From NCBI GenBank assembly GCA_963848475.1, contig CAWKDW010000020.1:802899-866898 (forward strand): a stretch of 64,000 bases of DNA. The letters are read 5' to 3'. Both the position numbers and the translations under genes were made by a program. The notes beneath the pieces were generated by a model that was not told where the DNA came from, searched no databases, and saw only the letters and a list, made by a program, of their open reading frames with translations. Origin of the DNA: Solirubrobacter sp963848475 (GTDB taxonomy: Bacteria > Actinomycetota > Thermoleophilia > Solirubrobacterales > Solirubrobacteraceae). This document shows positions 1-7,187 of this stretch, piece after piece (position 1 is the stretch's first letter; each line of letters opens with the position of its first letter).

Positions 1-22
1 GCACGTCCACGGTCGTGGAAGC

Positions 23-610
23 CTACGCGGGAACCGGCTCCCGGATCGTGAAGGCGGGCAGCAGCAGCTGCAGCAGCGGGCCGATCGAGAGCGCGTAGAC
101 GACGGTGCCGAGCCCGACCGTGCCGCCGAAGGCGAAGCCGACCGCGAGCACGCTGAGCTCGATCCCGGTGCGGATCCGGCCAACGCTGCCGCCGGTGCGG
201 CGCACGAGGCCGGTCATCAGGCCGTCGCGCGGGCCGGGGCCGAGGCCGGCGCCGATGTAGGCCGCGCCGGCGATCGCGTTGAGTACCACGCTGATCGCGA
301 GCAGGCTCAGCTGCGCCCCCAGCAGGTCGATGTCGGGCATCAGCGCGAGCGTCGCGTCGACGGCGAAGCCGATCACGAAGACGTTGCTGATCGTGCCGAT
401 CCCCGGCTTCTGGCGCAGCGGGATCCAGGCCAGCAGGACCGCGGCGCCGGTGATGATCACGACGGTGCCGAACGACAGCCCCGTCTTCTCGGAGACGCCC
501 TGGTGGAAGACGTCCCACGGATCGAGCCCGAGCCCTGCGCGGATCTGCAGGCCCATGCTCGCTCCGTAGAGGATCAGGCCGGCGTAGAGCTGAAGGAGTC
601 GGCGGGGCAT
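23..610 (-). CDS. YczE/DUF161-type integral membrane protein
   Basis: Predicted polytopic inner-membrane protein of about 195 residues with about five hydrophobic segments, starting MPRRLLQLYAGLILYG. The early motif RAGLGLDPWDV and the later GLGPGPRDGLM are hallmarks of the YczE/YitT-like family. Its transported or sensed molecule is unknown. The start at 610 places the first membrane helix at the N-terminus; an in-frame ATG at 637 is possible but lies in a probable operator. The gene is divergent from a MocR regulator, and the YczR-MocR/YczE pairing is an established conserved association. Expression is therefore probably controlled by that neighbour (inference). Confidence 0.85.
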   Translation of the reverse strand: MPRRLLQLYAGLILYGASMGLQIRAGLGLDPWDVFHQGVSEKTGLSFGTVVIITGAAVLLAWIPLRQKPGIGTISNVFVIGFAVDATLALMPDIDLLGAQLSLLAISVVLNAIAGAAYIGAGLGPGPRDGLMTGLVRRTGGSVGRIRTGIELSVLAVGFAFGGTVGLGTVVYALSIGPLLQLLLPAFTIREPVPA

Positions 611-628
611 GGCGTGGATGGTGTCGAC

Positions 629-669
629 AAGTGGCATTGAATTCCATAGCCAATTTTGAGAAAGTGGCT
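629..669. promoter_or_regulatory. Probable MocR (YczR) operator with three half-sites
   Basis: An unusually AT-rich patch between divergent yczE and the mocR gene. AAGTGGC occurs at 629-635 and again at 662-668, exactly 33 bp apart. An inverted copy with one mismatch, GCCAATT, lies between them at 649-655. AGCCA (648-652) and TGGCT (665-669) also form an inverted repeat. Mixed direct and inverted repeats in the divergent intergenic region are typical of MocR sites; assignment to this regulator is inferred. Confidence 0.5.
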
Positions 670-672
670 CTT

Positions 673-2118
673 GTGCTTCCCGATCGTGGCCTGAGCGGCC
701 CTCATCTGGCTCGATTGCTGGGCGCCTGGCGCTCGAGCGGCCCGGCGTACGCCTCGCTGGCTCGTGCCCTGCGCCTGCTCGTATTGGACGGGCGGCTGCC
801 ACTGCGGACGCGGCTGCCGGGCGAGCGCGAGCTCGCCGAGGCGCTCGGCGTCAGCCGCACGACCGCCACGGCCGCCTACGCCACACTGCGCGAAGAGGGC
901 TTCCTCGCGAGCCGGCGCGGTGCCGGCAGCTGGACGCGGCTGCCGGCGGATCCGGGGGTGGCCGCCGAGTCGCCGTCGGGCGGCGGTCCGGACGTCATCG
1001 ACCTGAGCTGCGCCGCGTCCGCGGCGCCCGAGGGCGCGCTCTACAGCGCTCTGGCGGCGGCGACCGCCGAGCTCCCCCGCCACCTTCCCGGCCCCGGCTA
1101 CGACGCCGCCGGCCTGCCGGTGCTGCGCGCGGCGATCGCCGCGCACCTGACCGCGCGCGGCGTGCCGACGACGCCCGAGCAGGTCCTCGTCACCGCGGGC
1201 GCCCAGCACGCGTGGACGCTGCTGCTGCGCGTGCTCGCCGGGCCGGGCGACCGCGTGCTGACCGAGCATCCGACCTATCCGGCGGCGCTGGATGCCGTGC
1301 GCGCCATCGGTGCGCGTCCGGTCCCGGTGCCGATGCTCCCCGGCGGCTGGGATCTGGACATGCTCGAGGTCACCCTGCGACAGGCCGCGCCGCGTGTCGC
1401 GTACCTGATCGCCGATCATCAGAACCCGACCGGGCTGACCTTGCCGGCGGACGAGCGCGAGCGGCTGGTGGCGCTGGCCCGCGCCTCGCGCACGCCGCTG
1501 GTGATCGACGAGACGATCGCCGGGATGGACCTGGACCCCGGCCCGGTGCCGCCGCCGGTCGCCGCGTTCGATCCCGGCGGTGAGACCGTGATCACGACCG
1601 GCTCGATGAGCAAGACGTTCTGGGCCGGGCTGCGGATCGGCTGGATCCGCGCGAATCCGGCCTTGATCGGGCGCTTGGCGCTCGCGCGGGCGGCGCTGGA
1701 CATCGCCGGGCCGGTGCTCGAGCAGCTGATCGCGGTCGAGCTGCTGGCGAACGCGGAGCCCGTGATCGAGCGCCAGCGCGAGGTCGCCCGGGCGCGCCGC
1801 GATGCGCTCGTCGCGGCCCTGCGCGCCGTGCTGCCCGAGTGGCGCTTCGCCGTTCCCCCGGGCGGGCTCTCGCTGTGGGTGGAGCTCGACGCCCCGCGCA
1901 GCACCGCGCTCGCCGCGATCGCCGACCGGCACGGGTTGCGGTTCGCCTCCGGCCCGCGCTTCGGGGTCGACGGCGCGTTCGAGCGCTTCCTGCGCCTCCC
2001 GTTCAGCCTGCCCGAGCCGGTGCTGGAGGAGGCCGTCGCGCGCCTCGCGGTCGCCTGGCGCGCGGTGTCCGAATCGCCGTCGGCGCCCGCCGAACGAGCA
2101 CCGGTGCTCGTCGCTTAG
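673..2118 (+). CDS. MocR/PdxR-type PLP-dependent transcriptional regulator (YczR subgroup)
   Basis: A GntR-like winged-helix domain (about residues 15-85, with RLPGERELAEALGVSRTT) is fused to an aminotransferase fold type I domain. The PLP lysine lies in TGSMSKTFWAGLRIGW, and the cofactor-ring aspartate region is DHQNPTG. The protein should bind PLP and control the divergent yczE. GTG 673 is preferred because it puts the family N-terminus (GPHLARLLGAW) near the start and leaves the repeat elements upstream untranslated; GTG 631 and 664 are in frame. The stop is followed by a perfect hairpin. The family call is secure, the start is not. Confidence 0.85.
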   Translation: MLPDRGLSGPHLARLLGAWRSSGPAYASLARALRLLVLDGRLPLRTRLPGERELAEALGVSRTTATAAYATLREEGFLASRRGAGSWTRLPADPGVAAESPSGGGPDVIDLSCAASAAPEGALYSALAAATAELPRHLPGPGYDAAGLPVLRAAIAAHLTARGVPTTPEQVLVTAGAQHAWTLLLRVLAGPGDRVLTEHPTYPAALDAVRAIGARPVPVPMLPGGWDLDMLEVTLRQAAPRVAYLIADHQNPTGLTLPADERERLVALARASRTPLVIDETIAGMDLDPGPVPPPVAAFDPGGETVITTGSMSKTFWAGLRIGWIRANPALIGRLALARAALDIAGPVLEQLIAVELLANAEPVIERQREVARARRDALVAALRAVLPEWRFAVPPGGLSLWVELDAPRSTALAAIADRHGLRFASGPRFGVDGAFERFLRLPFSLPEPVLEEAVARLAVAWRAVSESPSAPAERAPVLVA

Positions 2119-2119
2119 G

Positions 2120-2170
2120 CCGCGAGCGTCGAGTTACGCGAGTACAACGCGAGAAACTCGACGCTCGCGG
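2120..2170. terminator. Long perfect inverted repeat after the mocR stop
   Basis: A perfect 16-bp inverted repeat (CCGCGAGCGTCGAGTT at 2120-2135, complement at 2155-2170) with a 19-nt loop begins one base after the mocR stop codon. There is no T-tract. It may be an intrinsic-like terminator protecting the next sigma-factor operon, or a protein-binding palindrome. Confidence 0.5.
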
Positions 2171-2202
2171 GAACTCGCGCGCGTGCTCGGGCGTTTCAGC
2201 GG

Positions 2203-2691
2203 ATGACGATGGACTTCCACGCTCTCTTCGACGCGCAGTACGTGCCGGTGCACCGCTACCTCGCGCACCGGCTCGGCGACCCCGCGGCAGCGGAGGATCT
2301 CGCGGCCGAGACGTTCCTGCGCGCCTATGCGGCGCGCGCCAGCTTCCGGCCCGGCAGCCCCCGCGCGTGGCTGTTCACGATCGCCACCAACCTGCTGCGC
2401 GACCACGCCCGCGGCGCCGGCCGCCGCGATGCCGCCCACGCCGAGTGGCTCGGCCGCTCCGCCCCCGCCGCCGAGCACGAGTTCGAACTGCCCGACCCGG
2501 CGCTCGCGCGAGCGCTGACGGCGCTGCGCGCGGAGGAGCGTGAGGCGCTGCTGCTCTACGCCTGGGCCGATCTGTCCTACGACGAGATCGCCACCGTCAC
2601 CGGCGTCGCGGTCGGCACCGTTCGCTCCCGCCTCGCTCGCGCCCGCGTGCGGCTCACGGCTGAGCTCGCCCCCGAGAGGAGCCCGAAATGA
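2203..2691 (+). CDS. ECF-type RNA polymerase sigma factor
   Basis: A 162-residue sigma-70 family protein. Region 2 spans about residues 5-75 (DPAAAEDLAAETFLRAY, then RAWLFTIATNLLRDHARG). Region 4 spans about 105-155 (LSYDEIATVTGVAVGTVRSR), the helix-turn-helix that reads the -35 element. It should direct core polymerase to a small regulon. ATG 2203 and ATG 2209 are both possible starts. The stop overlaps the start of the next gene (ATGA at 2688-2691), so it is translationally coupled to a one-TM protein, the usual sigma/membrane-partner arrangement. Its signal is unknown. Confidence 0.88.
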   Translation: MTMDFHALFDAQYVPVHRYLAHRLGDPAAAEDLAAETFLRAYAARASFRPGSPRAWLFTIATNLLRDHARGAGRRDAAHAEWLGRSAPAAEHEFELPDPALARALTALRAEEREALLLYAWADLSYDEIATVTGVAVGTVRSRLARARVRLTAELAPERSPK

Positions 2692-3722
2692 CCGTCGACG
2701 ATCGCCTCCGCGCCGCCCACGCGCGGATCCCGGAGCCCGACGAGGCCACCGTCGCCCGCGCCCGGGCCCGCCTCGCGGAGGCGACCGGCAAGCCGGTGCG
2801 CACGCGCCGCCGGCCGTTCCGTCTCGCGCTCCCCGTCGGGGCGATCGCGCTCGCGGCGGCGGCCGCGATCGCGCTGCTCTCCAACGGTGACGAGGTCACG
2901 GTCGTGGCGCCGGCTACGCCCGGACGTTCACCGATGGACCCGGCGAGCCTGCTCGCCGAGGGCAAGGTCTACTACCAGCGCAACACGTTCCACATGAGCA
3001 CGAAGTACATCGCCGCGAACGGCCGCGGGACCGCGAGCCCGAACGACGCGGCGTACGCGATCTCGCGCAGCGTCCCCGAGGACCTGTGGCTCGCCCCCGA
3101 CGGCTCGGGCCGGTACGTCTACGGCGCCGACAGCGCCGCGTACCTGCCCAGCCCGGGGGATGAGCGCGCGTGGCGCGCGGCCGGCAAGCCCGATCTGGAG
3201 AAGCTGATGGGGCCGCCCGGCGACTGGGGCCCGAAGAAGCAGGACTACGGCCCGGGTGAGCTCGACGCGCAGCTGATCTTCAACTCCAACCTCGAAGCCG
3301 TCCTGCCCAAGGACGACCCGCTGTCGAAGGTCCCGCACGACCCGCGCGAGCTCAGCGCGTTCCTTGCCGCCGCCGCGGAGAAGCAGCGGCCGGAGGGGCC
3401 GGAGAGCGTCGTCCAGGACACGTTCGTCGACGACGCGCTGACGTTCCTGCGCTACCCGCGGACGCCGGAGGACCTGCGCGCGGCGCTGATCGCGGTGCTC
3501 GCCGCGCGTCCTGGAGCACAGCCGCTCGGTGAGATCCGCGACTCCGCCGACCGCAAGGTGACCGCCCTCGCGCTCCCGACCGGCGGCGGCCTCGTCGTCG
3601 CCTACGACCCCGACACCTCGCGCTTGATGGCGACCGGGACGAAGGTCGCCGACGGCGTCCGCTGGAACATGACCTACGGCGTGAAGGTGGCCGCGGTGGA
3701 CAAGATCGGCGATCGCCCATAG
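2688..3722 (+). CDS. CU044_5270-type single-pass membrane protein, partner of the upstream sigma factor
   Basis: A 344-residue protein: a short cytoplasmic N-terminus (about 1-45, arginine-rich end RTRRRPFR), one transmembrane helix (about 46-65, LALPVGAIALAAAAAIALL) and a large extracytoplasmic domain. This matches CU044_5270-like proteins encoded directly after sigma factors in actinobacteria. It overlaps the sigma gene by 4 nt, so a role as anti-sigma factor or envelope sensor is plausible. No canonical zinc anti-sigma motif is visible. The stop codon directly abuts an SOS box. Confidence 0.72.
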   Translation: MTVDDRLRAAHARIPEPDEATVARARARLAEATGKPVRTRRRPFRLALPVGAIALAAAAAIALLSNGDEVTVVAPATPGRSPMDPASLLAEGKVYYQRNTFHMSTKYIAANGRGTASPNDAAYAISRSVPEDLWLAPDGSGRYVYGADSAAYLPSPGDERAWRAAGKPDLEKLMGPPGDWGPKKQDYGPGELDAQLIFNSNLEAVLPKDDPLSKVPHDPRELSAFLAAAAEKQRPEGPESVVQDTFVDDALTFLRYPRTPEDLRAALIAVLAARPGAQPLGEIRDSADRKVTALALPTGGGLVVAYDPDTSRLMATGTKVADGVRWNMTYGVKVAAVDKIGDRP

Positions 3723-3744
3723 CGAACATATGTTCGTGTAGGCT
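3723..3744 (+). promoter_or_regulatory. LexA-type SOS box plus -10 element
   Basis: CGAACATATGTTCG at 3723-3736 is a perfect 14-bp palindrome matching the Gram-positive/actinobacterial LexA consensus CGAACRNRYGTTCG. A -10 hexamer TAGGCT follows at 3739-3744, 7 nt before ATG 3752. The box would sit in the -35/-10 spacer, where bound LexA should block polymerase. Confidence 0.8.
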
Positions 3745-3751
3745 GCGGCGC

Positions 3752-3991
3752 ATGGAACCCGCCGTCCACCGCATCACGATCCTCACGCCGCAGCCGGCCA
3801 CCGTCTGGCACCGTCTCGAGACCGTCCTCGCCGACGGTGGAAACCCGCCGATCGCGATGACGCGCTCGGCGAAGTCGATCACGTTCACCTGCGACACGGG
3901 CGACTTCATGCTGCGCGCACGGGTCGCCGATGCGCTGATGACGGTGTGCGATCACGGCCAGTGGCGTCGCAGTTTCGCGCCCGAGGACTAA
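3752..3991 (+). CDS. Small protein of unknown function, predicted SOS-inducible
   Basis: A 79-residue protein, start MEPAVHRITILTPQPATVW, end RRSFAPED, with no signal peptide, membrane segment or recognised domain. The start is supported by TAGGCT at 3739-3744, giving a leaderless message. A perfect LexA palindrome lies upstream, so expression should rise on DNA damage (inference from the site). It ends 1 nt before greA and is probably co-transcribed with it. The predicted fold looks like a small alpha/beta domain, but no function is assigned. Confidence 0.7.
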   Translation: MEPAVHRITILTPQPATVWHRLETVLADGGNPPIAMTRSAKSITFTCDTGDFMLRARVADALMTVCDHGQWRRSFAPED

Positions 3992-3992
3992 A

Positions 3993-4475
3993 ATGGCGAG
4001 CTTGAGCGATTCCGTTGTCATGACCGCCGAGGGCAAGAAGGCCCTCCAAGCCGAGCTTGAGCAGCTGGAGACGGTCGCTCGCCGTGAGATCGCCGAGCGC
4101 ATCAAGACCGCGCGCGAGTGGGGCGATCTCAAGGAGAACTCGGAGTACCACGACGCCAAGAACGACCAGGCGCACCTCGAGACGAAGATCCTGCGCATCC
4201 GCGAGCGGCTGCTGGCCGCCGAGGTCCGCGAGGTCGAGACGCAGACCGACATCGTCGGCTTCGGCAGCTGCGTCGAGGTCGAGGACGGCAAGTCCGGGAA
4301 GCTGCAGACCTACACGATCGTCTCCGCGCACGAGGCCGATCCGACAGCGGGCACGCTGTCGATCGACTCGCCGGTGGGCCGGGCGCTGGTCGGCCGCAAG
4401 GTCGGGGACACGGCAACGATCGAGACGCCGCGCGGCGCCCGCTCGCTCAAGGTCCTCAAGATCACCGCGATGTAA
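3993..4475 (+). CDS. greA: Transcription elongation factor GreA
   Basis: A 160-residue Gre factor that rescues backtracked RNA polymerase by stimulating transcript cleavage through the secondary channel. The N-terminal coiled coil (about 10-85) carries the signature GDLKENSEYHDAKNDQ, with the acidic tip residues placing Mg2+ at the active site. The C-terminal FKBP-like domain spans about 90-160 (IDSPVGRALVGRKVGDT). ATG 3993 follows the preceding stop by 1 nt; ATG 4020 is an alternative start. Placement behind an SOS box suggests at least part of its transcription is DNA-damage responsive, which is unusual for greA. The 3' end overlaps the convergent epoxide hydrolase by 14 nt. Confidence 0.95.
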   Translation: MASLSDSVVMTAEGKKALQAELEQLETVARREIAERIKTAREWGDLKENSEYHDAKNDQAHLETKILRIRERLLAAEVREVETQTDIVGFGSCVEVEDGKSGKLQTYTIVSAHEADPTAGTLSIDSPVGRALVGRKVGDTATIETPRGARSLKVLKITAM

Positions 4476-5517
4476 ACCGCCGCAGGCTGTCGGCGAGCAC
4501 GTCGGTGGCCTCCAGCGCGGGGAAGTGCCCGCCGTAGGCGGGCGTCTCCCAGCGCTCGATGTCGAAGATCGGCTCCACGAGCGTCCGCGGTACGTGCACG
4601 AGCTCCTTCGGGAAGTCGAGGTAGGTCAGCGGCGCGGCGATCCGGCCGCCCCCGGCGACGACGTCGTCGAGCACCCAGTCGCCGTGGAGCCGTGTCCAGT
4701 AGGGCCAGAACGACGAGCCGATGCACCCGGTCACCCAGTAGATCATCACCGTGGTCAGCACGTCGTCGGACGTGACCCCGCGCGCGTCGGTCCAGCGGTC
4801 GAACTTCTCCGCGATCCAGCTCATCAGCCCGACCGGGGAATCCTGGAGCCCGTAGGCGAGCGTCTGCGGACGCGTGCCCTGGATGTGCCCGTAGCCGCCC
4901 TCCTCCTGTTGCCAGTGCGCGAGCGCGGCGCGCGCTTGGAGCTCTGACTCCGGCCAGGCTTCGGAGCGGCGCAACGGCATCATGTACAGATGCAGCGCCT
5001 GCACCGCGTCCGGATAGGCGTGCGCGAGCCGGACGGCGATGCTGGAGCCCCAGTCGCCACCGGCCACGTGGTAGCGCTCGTGCCCGAGCGAGACCATCAG
5101 CGCGTGCAGCGCGTCGGCGCACTGGACGATCGACGCGCGCTCCCCGCCCGGCGTGAACGAGAAGCCGTAGCCCGGCAGCGAGGGCACGATCACCCGCGCG
5201 TCGAGCAGTCCGATCACCCGCGTGAACTCCCAGACGCTGCTCGGCCAGCCGTGCAGGAGCAGCAGCGGCGGACCATCGCCGGCGGCGAGGAAGTGCACGC
5301 CGTCCGAGACGTGCTGCTCGAAGCCGTTGAGCACGGCCTCGGCGGCGCGCCAGTCATAGCCGTCGCGCCAGTACGCGGCGAGCTCGCGCGCCGCCGCCAG
5401 CCCGAAGCCGTGCCCGGGCACCGCGTCCGGCGCCTCGTCGGGCCAGCGGGTCGCCTCCAGGCGGCGCTCGAGGTCGGCGAGCACGTCCTCGCCGACCTGG
5501 ACTCTGAAGGGCTTCAC
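4462..5517 (-). CDS. Epoxide hydrolase (alpha/beta fold with EHN domain)
   Basis: About 351 residues from GTG 5517 (VKPFRVQVGEDVLADLERRL). An epoxide-hydrolase N-terminal domain (about 1-105) precedes the alpha/beta core. The oxyanion segment is LLHGWPSS, the nucleophile elbow GGDWGSS with the catalytic Asp, and the C-terminal YGGHFPALE supplies the His. It should hydrolyse epoxides to diols in the cytoplasm. The reading frame stays open upstream into a membrane-protein remnant, so an automated call would give a 517-residue fusion. The EHN domain normally starts the protein, which argues for the shorter form. It is in line with the M20 amidohydrolase. Confidence 0.82.
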   Translation of the reverse strand: MKPFRVQVGEDVLADLERRLEATRWPDEAPDAVPGHGFGLAAARELAAYWRDGYDWRAAEAVLNGFEQHVSDGVHFLAAGDGPPLLLLHGWPSSVWEFTRVIGLLDARVIVPSLPGYGFSFTPGGERASIVQCADALHALMVSLGHERYHVAGGDWGSSIAVRLAHAYPDAVQALHLYMMPLRRSEAWPESELQARAALAHWQQEEGGYGHIQGTRPQTLAYGLQDSPVGLMSWIAEKFDRWTDARGVTSDDVLTTVMIYWVTGCIGSSFWPYWTRLHGDWVLDDVVAGGGRIAAPLTYLDFPKELVHVPRTLVEPIFDIERWETPAYGGHFPALEATDVLADSLRRFTSR

Positions 5518-6015
5518 GAGCGCGACGATACCGGCGCGGTCGGCGCGCCGGAAGCGGCCGCTCGCCGGCGTGGCCGCGGTGGTGCGGGTGACGGCGCTGA
5601 CCGCGATCATCACGACGAGGTTGACCACGAGCGCGACGATCGCGAGGTTCAGCTGGGCGATGAACGACGGCAGGCCGGGGATGAAGGACTCGACGCTCGA
5701 GGACGTCTCCGGCGTGGCGCCGGCGAACGACATCGTCGCGACCATCGCGACGCCGGCGACGATCCCGGCCATCGCGCCGTGCTTGGTCACCCAGCCCGGC
5801 TTCGCGAGCGCCAGGAGAGCGCCGGGACAGTTGCGTGACGAGCGCGTAGCCGAGCAGCCAGCGATCCGCCGCGCCCGCGAACACGAGAGGCGAGGCCCGC
5901 GAGCGCGATCACGGAGCCCGAGCACGAACAGCTCGGTGCGGTCAGCGAAGCTGAGATGCCGACCAGGCTGCCGACCGACCGGCAACGCGAGATCCAGCGC
6001 GCGCGTGAGCTTCAT
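5518..6015 (-). pseudogene. Remnant of a sodium:solute symporter-type permease, C-terminal part
   Basis: The translated segment around 5550-5800 (KPGWVTKHGAMAGIVAGV, then LNLAIVALVVNLVVMIAVSA) resembles the last two transmembrane helices of SSS-family permeases. Another frame at about 5810-5884 gives AGAADRWLLGYALVTQL, the preceding helix; the two meet near 5840, so one base is gained or lost. Upstream of 5884 the sequence is not convincingly coding, although an ATG overlaps the amidohydrolase stop (ATGA). Most of a ~500-residue transporter is absent. It probably once accompanied the amidohydrolase. Confidence 0.55.
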
Positions 6016-7142
6016 GCGATCACCTCAAGGGCTCGGAGAGCAACCTGGACGTGGAGCCGCGTGCCGGTCGCGAGCGCGCGCTCGTCGATCCGGAAGCGCG
6101 GATGATGGTGGGGGTACTCGCCGCCGGCGCCGATGAAGGCGTAGCACCCGGGAGCCTCGGCCAGGTAGGCCGAGAAGTCGTCGCCGCCCATGATCGGGTC
6201 GATCTCGACCAGTTCTGTCTCGCCGATCGCCTCGCGCACCAGTTGCGTCGCGCGCTCCTCGTTGACGACCGGCCGGTAGCCGAACTGGAAGTCCAGCTCG
6301 TAGTCGGCGCCGTGCGCGGCGCAGACGCCGCCCGCGATCTCGTCGATCAGGATCGGGAGCCGCTCGCGCACGTCCGGGTCGAACGAGCGCGTCGTGCCGG
6401 TCAGCTCGGCGTGGCCGGGGATCACGTTGGGCGCGTCGCCGGCGTGGAAGCTGCCGATCGTCACCACCGCCGGCTGCAGCGGGTCGATCCGGCGCGAGAC
6501 GATGTGCTGCAGGCTGCCGACGAGCTCGGCGGCGGCCGCGATCGTGTCCGTCGCGGTGTGCGGCAGGCCCGCATGGCCGCCCTTGCCGGTGATCGTCAGC
6601 CGGAAGAAGTCGGCCGCGGCCATGAATTCGCCGCCGACCGCGGCGACCTTGCCGAATTCCAGCGGCGTCCACAGGTGGCAGCCGTAGACGAAGTCGACGC
6701 CCGCCATGACGCCGGCGGCGACGAGGTCGCGCGCGCCGCCGGGAGCGAGCTCCTCGGCGTGCTGGAAGATGAAGCGCAGCTCGCCGCCGGGCAGTTCGCT
6801 GCTCTGCGTCAGCGTCCGCGCGGCACCCAGGAGCATCGCGGTGTGTCCGTCGTGCCCGCAGGCGTGCATGGCGCCCGGGCGCTCGGACGCGAACTCGACG
6901 CCGCTCTCCTCGTGGATCGGCAGCGCATCGATGTCCGCGCGCAGCGCGACGGTCGGACCCGGCCGGCCGGTGCTCAGCCGCGCGAGCACGCTCGTCTCGG
7001 TCGGCCGCTCGACCGTCAGCGCACCGCCGAAGCCCTCGAGCGTCTGCGCGACGAACGCCGCGGTGTCGTGCTCGGCGAAGCTGACCTCGGGATTGCGGTG
7101 CAGGTGCCGCCGCCAGGCGACCACATCCTCATCGACCCCCAC
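6012..7142 (-). CDS. M20-family amidohydrolase (N-acyl amino acid / hippurate hydrolase type)
   Basis: 376 residues. The zinc-ligand motifs of the M20D amidohydrolases are present: HACGHDGHTAMLLG, the acidic pair in FQHAEELAPGG, CHLW, and C-terminal MGGDDFSAYL. GKGGHAGLPH lies in the inserted lid/dimerisation domain. The enzyme should cleave N-acyl or N-aroyl amino acids; the exact substrate is unknown. Start GTG 7142 is chosen because TAAGGT (complement at 7150-7155) lies 7 nt upstream, giving a leaderless message. The stop overlaps the following ORF by ATGA. Confidence 0.88.
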   Translation of the reverse strand: MGVDEDVVAWRRHLHRNPEVSFAEHDTAAFVAQTLEGFGGALTVERPTETSVLARLSTGRPGPTVALRADIDALPIHEESGVEFASERPGAMHACGHDGHTAMLLGAARTLTQSSELPGGELRFIFQHAEELAPGGARDLVAAGVMAGVDFVYGCHLWTPLEFGKVAAVGGEFMAAADFFRLTITGKGGHAGLPHTATDTIAAAAELVGSLQHIVSRRIDPLQPAVVTIGSFHAGDAPNVIPGHAELTGTTRSFDPDVRERLPILIDEIAGGVCAAHGADYELDFQFGYRPVVNEERATQLVREAIGETELVEIDPIMGGDDFSAYLAEAPGCYAFIGAGGEYPHHHPRFRIDERALATGTRLHVQVALRALEVIA

Positions 7143-7149
7143 ACTTCGC

Positions 7150-7180
7150 ACCTTACCCAGCGATGGGCCGGACGTAGATC
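7150..7180. promoter_or_regulatory. Divergent leaderless promoters
   Basis: On the minus strand TAAGGT (7155-7150) stands 7 nt before GTG 7142. On the plus strand TAGATC (7175-7180) stands 7 nt before GTG 7188. The two -10 elements face away from each other across about 20 bp. Confidence 0.5.
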
Positions 7181-7187
7181 CGGATTT

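Noticed and set aside
574..1932. Long minus-strand open frame of 452 codons opposite the mocR gene
   Set aside because: Arginine/glycine-rich shadow of a high-GC gene; no domain, and the plus strand has a complete MocR protein.
4462..6015. Membrane-anchored epoxide hydrolase fusion of 517 residues
   Set aside because: The EHN domain normally starts the protein, a GTG is available at 5517, and the upstream part is a frameshifted permease remnant.
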